Shown here: positions 28,974 to 35,908 of the stretch, in pieces
Position numbering within the stretch: the first letter of the stretch is position 1
Layout: each line of letters opens with the position of its first letter
NCBI GenBank assembly: GCA_015222725.1
Contig: JADFVW010000052.1
Coordinates: 1-35,908 of the forward strand
DNA from: Pseudomonadota bacterium
GTDB taxonomy: Bacteria; Pseudomonadota; Gammaproteobacteria; Pseudomonadales; Halieaceae
Direction: 5' to 3'
DNA length: 35,908 nucleotides
Notes under the pieces: model-generated
What the model saw: only the letters and a program-made list of their open reading frames with translations
Told to the model about the DNA's origin: nothing
Databases searched by the model: none
Translations under genes and position numbers: made by a program

Positions 28974-29364
28974 AATCCAGAGTTATTTCATAGTTTGCCT
29001 GGCCGTTTTCAGTGGAGACAAACGATCCGGAGCCCGAAATACCTTTTAGGCCCTCTCGCCCGAAGTTTGGGACAATTGTGAAATCACTGCTTGCAACGCC
29101 GTTCTCAAACTTCCCATTATGTTGGATTACAAAGCTACCGGACTTGCCGTTTATGGCGGCTGACAGAGTCTCGAAGCCAACGAATACTGCGAAGCCCTGT
29201 GACTGATAGGACATCAAATATTGAATCTCACTTGAGCCCTCGATGGCACCCGTATAATTTTGAGTGATCTTGGCATGGGTCAGTTTACTGCCATCATCAC
29301 CTTCTACAGTGGGTGTCTCGTCCCACTTGGTGATTTGGAAGACCCCCTCCAGTTTTGTTGTCAT
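28960..29364 (-). CDS. DUF3224 family protein
   Basis: 134 aa; GAIEGSSEIQYLMSY...GFETLSAAINGKSGSFVIQHNGKFENG...GTGSF-like beta pattern of DUF3224. Confidence 0.8.
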   Translation of the reverse strand: MTTKLEGVFQITKWDETPTVEGDDGSKLTHAKITQNYTGAIEGSSEIQYLMSYQSQGFAVFVGFETLSAAINGKSGSFVIQHNGKFENGVASSDFTIVPNFGREGLKGISGSGSFVSTENGQANYEITLDCDHI

Positions 29365-29376
29365 TTCCTGCCTCGC

Positions 29377-29994
29377 TTATAATCTGCGCAATAGTCCCAG
29401 GCTGTTCACTTGCCCGATTTTCTCGAATAAGCCCGATTGTAAGGCCATATTAAAGATAGCATATGGCGCTTGACCGCCCTCGTGGGGGTCGGCGAACAAA
29501 TCGTGAATAGCCAGAATACCGCCGCGCATTAAATGTGGTGTCCAGCAACGATAATCTGTCAGAGCAGCATCGAGGCTGTGCCCGCCGTCTATAAACACCA
29601 TGGCCAGCGTTGTTTGCCAGTCGCGGGAAGCCAGTTCCGACCCTGCCACTATGGGTATCACGATATCATCAAGACCAGCGGCGCGAATATTTTTTCGAAA
29701 TTCCCGAAAGGTATCCATTAATCCTACACCTTCATCATACAAGTCCGGGTCGTGAAAAAATTCGCCTAATTGATGTTCCTCTGAGCCGCGGTGGTGATCC
29801 AGGGCATAGACAGTGCGATTGTTGCGCTTGCAGGCCAGGCCCAGATAAATAGTGGACTTGCCGCAGTAACTACCAATTTCCAGAACGGGGCCAGAGGTGC
29901 TGGCGAGCAGGGCGTGCTCGTAGAGTGCGGCGGCCTCGTCATCGGCCAAAAAACCTTTTATCTCATTTATGTCGTCGGGCAGGTCTGGAATCAC
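29377..29994 (-). CDS. class I SAM-dependent methyltransferase
   Basis: GPVLEIGSYCGKSTIYLGLAC, VYALDHHRGS, MVFIDGGHSLDAALTDYRCW. Confidence 0.85.
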   Translation of the reverse strand: MIPDLPDDINEIKGFLADDEAAALYEHALLASTSGPVLEIGSYCGKSTIYLGLACKRNNRTVYALDHHRGSEEHQLGEFFHDPDLYDEGVGLMDTFREFRKNIRAAGLDDIVIPIVAGSELASRDWQTTLAMVFIDGGHSLDAALTDYRCWTPHLMRGGILAIHDLFADPHEGGQAPYAIFNMALQSGLFEKIGQVNSLGLLRRL

Positions 29995-30128
29995 GCTGTA
30001 GTCTCATTGTCTGGTTAAGGATCGCGAAAGTAGCGGCTTTTGCCGTTGCTGACAAGAGTAACAGGCGCGCCGGGTAGTCCATTGTTACCGTGCTATGATG
30101 CTGCCATGTGCAATAGTGGAGAGGCACA

Positions 30129-30134
30129 TATAAT
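30129..30134 (+). promoter_or_regulatory. candidate -10 element (TATAAT) upstream of hldE
   Basis: Exact TATAAT about 36 nt before the hldE ATG in a divergent intergenic gap; no convincing -35 box seen. Confidence 0.3.
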
Positions 30135-30169
30135 ACCTCACCCGCATTTTTTATGAGGCAATTTCGATA

Positions 30170-31594
30170 ATGAAACTCAGTATGCCGCGCTTTGATAAAG
30201 CCAGGGTCCTGGTGCTTGGCGATATTATGCTCGATCGCTATTGGCAGGGCCCGACCTCCCGCATCTCGCCAGAGGCACCGGTTCCCGTGGTGAAAGTGGA
30301 CGAGATTGTGGACAGACCCGGAGGCGCGGGTAACGTTGCCCTGAATATTTCCGCCCTGGGGGCAACCGCCAGTCTGCGCGGCTACACCGGTGATGATGAA
30401 ATGGCGGACTCCCTTGAGGACATGTTGCAGGGGGCGGGGGTGCAGTGCCTGTTCGAGCGCGAACCGGACCGTCCTACCATTACCAAGTTGCGGGTTATCT
30501 CCCGCCACCAGCAATTAATTCGCCTGGACTTTGAGGAGACCAATGCTTCCCAAAGGGACACAAATCTGGGAAGTGAACTACAAGCACACCTGGAAAACTG
30601 CGGTGCCCTGATTCTTTCGGATTATGCCAAGGGCGCCCTGGAGGATCCGGGACCCATTATCGCCACAGCTCGTGCTGCCGGGGTCCCCATACTGGTAGAC
30701 CCCAAGGGAACCGACTTTGCCCGATATCGGGGGGCAACTTTACTGACGCCCAATCTGCATGAGTTCGAAGCAGTGGTGGGTAGCTGCCCCTCGGAGCAGG
30801 AGTTGGTCGCAAGGGGTGAGGCCCTAATGGCCGAGTTGGATCTGGGAGCTCTGCTGGTAACCCGCGGAGAGCACGGTATGACCCTGTTGCGCCCCGGGGA
30901 GGAAGAGATGCATTTGCCCGCCCGGGCCCGGGAAGTTTTTGACGTAACCGGCGCGGGCGATACGGTAATCGCCGTGTTGGCCGCCGCCGTCGCCGCCGGT
31001 GAGAGTTTGCCCCACGCCGTGGCGCTGGCCAATACCGCCGCCAGTATCGTGGTCGCCAAATTGGGTACCGCCACCGTCAGCGCACCGGAGTTGCGCAGGG
31101 CTGTGCAAAGCGACCAGGGCTCCGAGCGTGGCGCGGTAAGCCTGGAGCAGCTACAGATCGCTATTGCCGACGCCCGCAGCCACGGCGAGAAAGTGGTTTT
31201 TACCAACGGCTGCTTTGATATTATCCACGCCGGACACGTGGGCTACCTGGAACAGGCCCGGGAACTGGGCGATCGCCTGATCGTGGCGGTAAACAGTGAT
31301 GCCTCGGTGCGCCGCCTGAAAGGCAAGGGTCGCCCGATTAATCCACAAGACAGACGCATGGCTGTTCTCGCCGGCCTGGAGGCTGTCGATTGGGTAGTGT
31401 GCTTTAAAGAAGATACGCCCGAAGCCCTGTTGCACGCGCTACACCCGGATGTCGTGGTAAAGGGCGGTGACTACGACAAAAAAGGCGTAGTGGGCTGGGA
31501 GATCGTCGAGGAATACGGTGGCGAGATAGCAGTGCTGGGTTTTCTGGATAATGTTTCCACTACTGCGATTGTGGAGAAGATTCGAGATGAATGA
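30170..31594 (+). CDS. hldE: bifunctional D-glycero-beta-D-manno-heptose-7-phosphate kinase / heptose 1-phosphate adenylyltransferase
   Basis: N-terminal PfkB kinase ([37 protein letters not shown]) and C-terminal cytidylyltransferase-like domain ([20 protein letters not shown]). Confidence 0.97.
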   Translation: MKLSMPRFDKARVLVLGDIMLDRYWQGPTSRISPEAPVPVVKVDEIVDRPGGAGNVALNISALGATASLRGYTGDDEMADSLEDMLQGAGVQCLFEREPDRPTITKLRVISRHQQLIRLDFEETNASQRDTNLGSELQAHLENCGALILSDYAKGALEDPGPIIATARAAGVPILVDPKGTDFARYRGATLLTPNLHEFEAVVGSCPSEQELVARGEALMAELDLGALLVTRGEHGMTLLRPGEEEMHLPARAREVFDVTGAGDTVIAVLAAAVAAGESLPHAVALANTAASIVVAKLGTATVSAPELRRAVQSDQGSERGAVSLEQLQIAIADARSHGEKVVFTNGCFDIIHAGHVGYLEQARELGDRLIVAVNSDASVRRLKGKGRPINPQDRRMAVLAGLEAVDWVVCFKEDTPEALLHALHPDVVVKGGDYDKKGVVGWEIVEEYGGEIAVLGFLDNVSTTAIVEKIRDE

Positions 31595-31621
31595 GATAAA
31601 GCCGGCTTTACTTAAATTTTA

Positions 31622-31743
31622 GATACGCCGCGACAGTTGTAGTGCTTTGATGGACCGTCTGAGGCCATGGATGGCCGAGGCCGAGCGCACATGGATGTGC
31701 TTGTAGCGTGTCCAGCAAAGCACTACAACTGTCGCGGCGTATC
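31622..31743. repeat. nested palindromic intergenic element (28-bp perfect outer inverted repeat, two inner hairpins)
   Basis: Left arm GATACGCCGCGACAGTTGTAGTGCTTTG (31622-31649) and right arm CAAAGCACTACAACTGTCGCGGCGTATC (31716-31743) are exact reverse complements. TGGAC (31651-31655) pairs with GTCCA (31710-31714). Inner hairpins: GGCCATGGATGGCC (31663-31676) and GCACATGGATGTGC (31687-31700). Confidence 0.93.
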
Positions 31744-31753
31744 GCTACCCAAC

Positions 31754-32539
31754 TTAAAAAATAACCCGCTTCGCAGCCAACACATTCGCCTCCAGATGCT
31801 CCGGTGTAATCGTGCCAATAATCGCCGAGCTTGTACCGGGGTGGGCGAAAATCAAATCCATGCTGGCCTGTACCGGATCATCGTAGTCTTTGGCGAGATG
31901 ACCACTGGCCAGCGCTTTTTTGATCAGTGCTCCCTTGCCCAGGCGTGCACACTCATCCAGTACTTTTTCTTCATCACGATATGCGAGATTGTAAGTCAGC
32001 ATTACAATATCGCTGGCCGCCGCCGCGGCAATTCCGCCATCCACGGTTTTGGTGGACATGCCGAAGGCTCGGATCAGGCCTCTTTGTTTAATGGCTTCCA
32101 GCGCCTGCAAGGTGCCAAGGTGATTGATGATGTCCAGGTCATTGCCGTCGGAGTGCACCAGAACCATGTCGATATAATCGGTCTCCAGGTGCTGCAGGCT
32201 TCTCTCAATGGAAAACTCGACGTGCTCGGGAGAGAAGTCGAAATGTGATTCTCCGTCGCAAAACTCCTCGCCGACCTTGCTGCAAATCAGCCAGTCTTTT
32301 CGCTGGCCCCTTAGTAGCGGGCCCAGGCGTTGCTCACTTTTTCCATAGGCAGGCGCGGTGTCGATCAGGTTGATACCAAGACTTCTTGCCTGGGTGAGCA
32401 GGGCGGTAGCGGCCCGGTCGTCCGGGATGGTGAAGCCCTCGGGATATTTTACGCCCTGGTCGCGGCCCAGCTTTACGGTGCCAAGCCCCAGGGCGCTGAC
32501 GACCATTCCGGTGTTTCCCAGGGGCCTCATCCAGCTCAT
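31754..32539 (-). CDS. aldo/keto reductase
   Basis: VSALGLGTVKLGR, INLIDTAPAYGKSEQRLGPLL, YIDMVLVHSDG, LTYNLAYRDEE, FAHPGTSSAIIGT. Confidence 0.92.
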   Translation of the reverse strand: MSWMRPLGNTGMVVSALGLGTVKLGRDQGVKYPEGFTIPDDRAATALLTQARSLGINLIDTAPAYGKSEQRLGPLLRGQRKDWLICSKVGEEFCDGESHFDFSPEHVEFSIERSLQHLETDYIDMVLVHSDGNDLDIINHLGTLQALEAIKQRGLIRAFGMSTKTVDGGIAAAAASDIVMLTYNLAYRDEEKVLDECARLGKGALIKKALASGHLAKDYDDPVQASMDLIFAHPGTSSAIIGTITPEHLEANVLAAKRVIF

Positions 32540-33726
32540 GCGAACAAACTGTCCCAGGGAGCAGGTGCAAATCCGGGGCGCCCGAGATCGCTCAACAGCG
32601 ACAGCTCGGGTTGGTGCCGTGGTTGGATGTTCAGGGCCGCCAGCTTTGTTTCGATGGCGTCTGCCAGGTTGGGGCTCAGGGTCAGTTTTGTCGGCCAGGC
32701 GGCCAGCACATTATCCAGGCCCACGACGGGGGCAACGAAGGCCTGATCGGGTTTTAGCAAGTTGGACTGTTTTGGTTCTGCTCTATCGATTTTGAGTGTG
32801 CGCCACTGGCTTTCACCAAAATCCAGCCATGGGAATAGCTGGCTCAGCTCTCGTTTCGCCTTCGCAATCAAAACAGCCGGCTCATCGTTTACACCCTCTG
32901 TAGCCAGGTCGCCCCCCAGGTACCAGATGGCCTGCCCATCGCTACTGCGGTGGCTCGAAATGGTCAGTCGCGGAGAGGGGTTGCTACCCATGGCGTGGGC
33001 GTACAGCACCTCGGGATATTGATGCTTGACGATAACTTGTTGCAGGGGCCTGCGCTGCATGGCGGGCCCGGGGGCACCCAGTTGTTCAATCAACGTCTCG
33101 TTGCCCGTGCCTGCGGTAAGCAACAAACATTCGGGGCTGATACGACACCCTGGTAATAACAGGCTGGCCTTTCCATTGTCCCGCTCCAGCTTTGCTTGCT
33201 GCCAGTCTATTTTGAAAATAGCCTCGCGATGACGTTGCGCCAGGACTTCGACCAGGGAGGGGACATCCAGTACCAGGTCGACCAGGCGATAAACCTGCCC
33301 CCTGAACTGAGGGTCTCGCAGGGGCAGCGGATAGTTTTCGGCTTGCAGTTTCTCAACGCGCCCGCGCAGCATTTTACTGGCAAAAAAGGAGGTAAAACGG
33401 GATGTCAGGGAGGCGCCGGACCAGAGGAAAAAATCCTCACTCAGCACCCGCGTTCCCCGCAGGTCAACCTTCCCCTCGCCCTGCAAACAACGTCGCCAGA
33501 GGTCGGGCATGGCTGAAATAGCTTCGGAGCCACCGCTGAGAGACCCACCCAGGGCATATTTTACGCCGCCGTGGATCATGCCCTGGGAAGCAATGGTCTG
33601 GTAGCCACCCAGGCTCTCCTGCTCGAACAAAATCGCGCTGTAGCCACTATTTCGCAGCTGGTTGAGAGCCCAGAGCCCGGCGATGCCGCCACCGATAATA
33701 GCAATGTCTGTCTGCAGGTCCTGCAA
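32536..33726 (-). CDS. FAD-dependent oxidoreductase (DAO family)
   Basis: N-terminal DIAIIGGGIAGLWALNQLRNSGYSAILFEQ Rossmann motif; overlaps the downstream aldo/keto reductase start by 4 nt. Confidence 0.88.
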   Translation of the reverse strand: MQDLQTDIAIIGGGIAGLWALNQLRNSGYSAILFEQESLGGYQTIASQGMIHGGVKYALGGSLSGGSEAISAMPDLWRRCLQGEGKVDLRGTRVLSEDFFLWSGASLTSRFTSFFASKMLRGRVEKLQAENYPLPLRDPQFRGQVYRLVDLVLDVPSLVEVLAQRHREAIFKIDWQQAKLERDNGKASLLLPGCRISPECLLLTAGTGNETLIEQLGAPGPAMQRRPLQQVIVKHQYPEVLYAHAMGSNPSPRLTISSHRSSDGQAIWYLGGDLATEGVNDEPAVLIAKAKRELSQLFPWLDFGESQWRTLKIDRAEPKQSNLLKPDQAFVAPVVGLDNVLAAWPTKLTLSPNLADAIETKLAALNIQPRHQPELSLLSDLGRPGFAPAPWDSLFA

Positions 33727-33916
33727 GGTTACGGAATCCGGCTAGAAAGTATAAAAGCGATTATAGCCTGAATCGCGTATTTGGGTTTAAATGGGTTAAT
33801 TGACGAAAGACGAACTATCGGCATCCCCCTTGCAATTGGCGTGAGGAGCGCGGCACCGCCCGCTTTTCAATAAATGCACTGCCTCTAACGGTAGTCGTCG
33901 TTCACAGGAGCCCAAA

Positions 33917-35200
33917 ATGCGCTTGATCTACAGCGCCCTATTTTACTGCCTGATACCTATCATTGTGCTGCGTATGTTGCTTCGCTCGCGCATTGCACCG
34001 GCCTACCGACAGCGTATGGCCGAGCGCCTGGGTTTCTTCAAGGGCGGTAGGAGTGGCGATACCAGACCTGCTATCTGGGTACACGCTGTCTCCGTGGGGG
34101 AATCGCTGGCTGCGGCGCCTTTAATCGAGGACCTGTTGGCAAGTTACCCCGGGCATCGCCTGGTAGTGACCACCACCACCCCCACAGGTTCTGAGCGGGT
34201 GAAAGCACTCTTTGGCGACCGCGTTTTCCACGTCTATTCTCCCTGGGACACGCCCGGTGCGGTTAAGCGCTTTTTGAGGAAAACCAAACCCGAACTTCTG
34301 CTCATTATGGAAACAGAACTGTGGCCGAATATGCTGCACTACAGCCGCAAAGCGGGGTGTCATATTGTGCTGGCAAATGCGCGCTTGTCGCAACGCTCTG
34401 CGGAAGGTTATGCCCGTTTTGCGAGCCTCACGCGGGGCATGCTGGCCCAGTTAAACATAGTGGCCTGCCAGGCCCGGGCAGATGGTGATCGCTTCTTGTC
34501 CCTGGGCCTTCAGCCCAGCCAGTTGGATGTGACGGGAAGCATTAAGTTTGATCTGGAACTGGACGGAGAGTTGCGCGACGCTGCGGAGAAATTACGGCAG
34601 GCCTGGGGTATGTCCCAACGCAGTATTATTGTGGCAGCCAGCACCCATCCCGGAGAGGATGAGCAAATTCTCGCGGCCTTTACCCGGATTCGTCAGAGTG
34701 TAGACAATTGCCTGTTGGTTATCGTGCCGCGGCATCCCGAGCGCTTTGACGCGGTCTATCAGCTGTGTATCGACGCGGGTTGGAGTGTACAACGCAGATC
34801 CAGTGGCATTGCCCCGGGCCCTGGGGATGACATTGTACTAGGCGATACCATGGGCGAGTTATTGTTGCTTCTTAGCGCTGCAACAGTGGCTGTGATTGGG
34901 GGAAGCCTGGTAAATCATGGCGGTCATAATGTGTTGGAGGCATCCGCCTGGGGAGTTCCCGTCGTCACCGGCCCCTATATGTTTAACTTTTCTGAAATCA
35001 GTGATTTGCTGGTGTCAGCGGGGGCGATGACACGGTTGGCCGACCCAGAGGAACTGGCTGATTGCCTCACCGAGCTGCTGGCAAGTCCCAAGAGGCGGCG
35101 TGAAATGGGTGAGGCGGGGCAGCAGGTGGTTGCGGATAACCGAGGCGCAAAAAAACAACTGCTTGAGTTAATCGATACGCAAATCAGTTCAGCTACTTAG
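33917..35200 (+). CDS. waaA: 3-deoxy-D-manno-octulosonic acid transferase
   Basis: IWVHAVSVGESLAAAPLI, TTTTPTGSERVKALFGDRV, METELWPNML, ANARLSQRSAEGY, GGSLVNHGGHNVLEASAWGVPVVTGP. Confidence 0.97.
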   Translation: MRLIYSALFYCLIPIIVLRMLLRSRIAPAYRQRMAERLGFFKGGRSGDTRPAIWVHAVSVGESLAAAPLIEDLLASYPGHRLVVTTTTPTGSERVKALFGDRVFHVYSPWDTPGAVKRFLRKTKPELLLIMETELWPNMLHYSRKAGCHIVLANARLSQRSAEGYARFASLTRGMLAQLNIVACQARADGDRFLSLGLQPSQLDVTGSIKFDLELDGELRDAAEKLRQAWGMSQRSIIVAASTHPGEDEQILAAFTRIRQSVDNCLLVIVPRHPERFDAVYQLCIDAGWSVQRRSSGIAPGPGDDIVLGDTMGELLLLLSAATVAVIGGSLVNHGGHNVLEASAWGVPVVTGPYMFNFSEISDLLVSAGAMTRLADPEELADCLTELLASPKRRREMGEAGQQVVADNRGAKKQLLELIDTQISSAT

Positions 35201-35908
35201 TACTTGCCGCGGTGGGAGCCGGTGGTGTTTCCAAATAAGCGTCGAGGTTGTTGATGTCCTCCGGGCTTAACAGGCCCGCCTGTTCCTTCAGGCGCAGAAT
35301 ATCGAGAATATAGTCATAGCGCGTATTGGCATAGTCACGCTCGGCGGAAAACAGGGTGTTTTGCGCATTGAGCACGTCCACAACGTTCCGTGTACCCACT
35401 TCATAACCGGCCTGGGTGGCATCCAGCGCACTGCGGGAGGACACGATGCTCTGTTTGCGTGCCGCGACCCGGGATACGTCGCTGATCACGGTCATGTGCA
35501 GTGAGCGGGTATTGGTTACCACGTTGCGAGACAAGTTGATGCGGTTTTCCCGGCTGGCATTAAAATCCTGTGCAGCCCGGCGACGGTTGGAGCTGATGGC
35601 GCCGCCGCTGTACAGGGGAAGGTCGAGGCGAATTTGCCAGGTGTTGAGCTCTACATCGTTATCTGGTGGAATGTCAAAAGCTGTTTCTGGTAAGCGAGTA
35701 AGGTCACCTTCCGTGCTGTAGTCAGAATAAGCGTAGTTGCCGCTCACGGTGGGGGCGTGGACCATCTTGTTTGCCTTGGCATTCTGTCGAGCAGCTTCTT
35801 CGCCATAGCGTGCAGCGAGTAGGGAAAAGTTATTCTCCATGGCAAAGTCTACCCAGGCCGCTCTATCTAAAGGGTCTGGCATTTTTATGGCGAAATCTTC
35901 CTGCAGCA
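35193..35908 (-). CDS. TolC-family outer membrane efflux protein, C-terminal part (start lies beyond the window)
   Basis: TolC-like GYEVGTRNVVDVLNAQNTLFSAERDYANTRYDYILDILRLKEQAGLLSPEDI. The minus-strand frame stays open to the window end (LQEDFAIKMPDPLDRAAW). Confidence 0.9.
   Translation of the reverse strand, partial: LQEDFAIKMPDPLDRAAWVDFAMENNFSLLAARYGEEAARQNAKANKMVHAPTVSGNYAYSDYSTEGDLTRLPETAFDIPPDNDVELNTWQIRLDLPLYSGGAISSNRRRAAQDFNASRENRINLSRNVVTNTRSLHMTVISDVSRVAARKQSIVSSRSALDATQAGYEVGTRNVVDVLNAQNTLFSAERDYANTRYDYILDILRLKEQAGLLSPEDINNLDAYLETPPAPTAASTK

Noticed and set aside
30622-31206. 194-aa minus-strand ORF within hldE
   Set aside because: Antisense to the well-supported hldE; A/S/R-rich composition is a frame artefact.
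31667-32248. 193-aa plus-strand ORF covering the palindrome's right half and the AKR gene antisense
   Set aside because: Starts inside the inverted repeat and runs antisense through the aldo/keto reductase gene; not coding-like.
1-35908. CRISPR arrays, tRNA/rRNA genes, transposases or prophage genes
   Set aside because: No regularly spaced direct repeats, recognisable RNA gene sequences, transposase or integrase ORFs were seen by reading the sequence and ORF track; a tRNAscan/Infernal/ISfinder run would be needed to exclude them formally.

Overview
The window looks like a chromosomal LPS-core and surface-glycan region of a marine gammaproteobacterium. The lineage is inferred from gene content and protein character only. 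In order it contains: a small Lrp/AsnC effector-domain protein; a lipoprotein D-aminoacylase-type amidohydrolase and argE; a PiT phosphate transporter with its DUF47/PhoU-like partner; a GspE/PilB-type ATPase; glnE; a tightly coupled waaF-waaC-waaG-waaP-kinase-hydrolase operon; a minus-strand sulfotransferase/kinase/GT39 group; a split dTDP-rhamnose set (rfbD-rfbB plus, rfbC-rfbA minus) flanking two sulfotransferase genes; a GT4/methyltransferase/(alpha-alpha)-barrel 'prenyltransferase-like' cassette; a minus-strand methyltransferase/DUF3224/UDG/VF530 operon; hldE; an aldo/keto reductase with an FAD oxidoreductase; waaA; and the C-terminal part of a TolC-family gene. Main points for follow-up: (1) a 122-nt nested palindrome after hldE, with 28-bp perfect outer arms and two inner hairpins that both centre on CATGGATG; (2) the three-gene GT4-MTase-barrel cassette with no assigned product; (3) a sulfotransferase with a tandemly duplicated C-terminal domain (273-nt period); (4) a start-less 57-codon minus-strand frame at 21653-21826 that looks like a truncated gene end; (5) three PAPS-type sulfotransferases interleaved with LPS kinases and rhamnose genes. 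I saw no CRISPR array, rRNA, tRNA or transposase.
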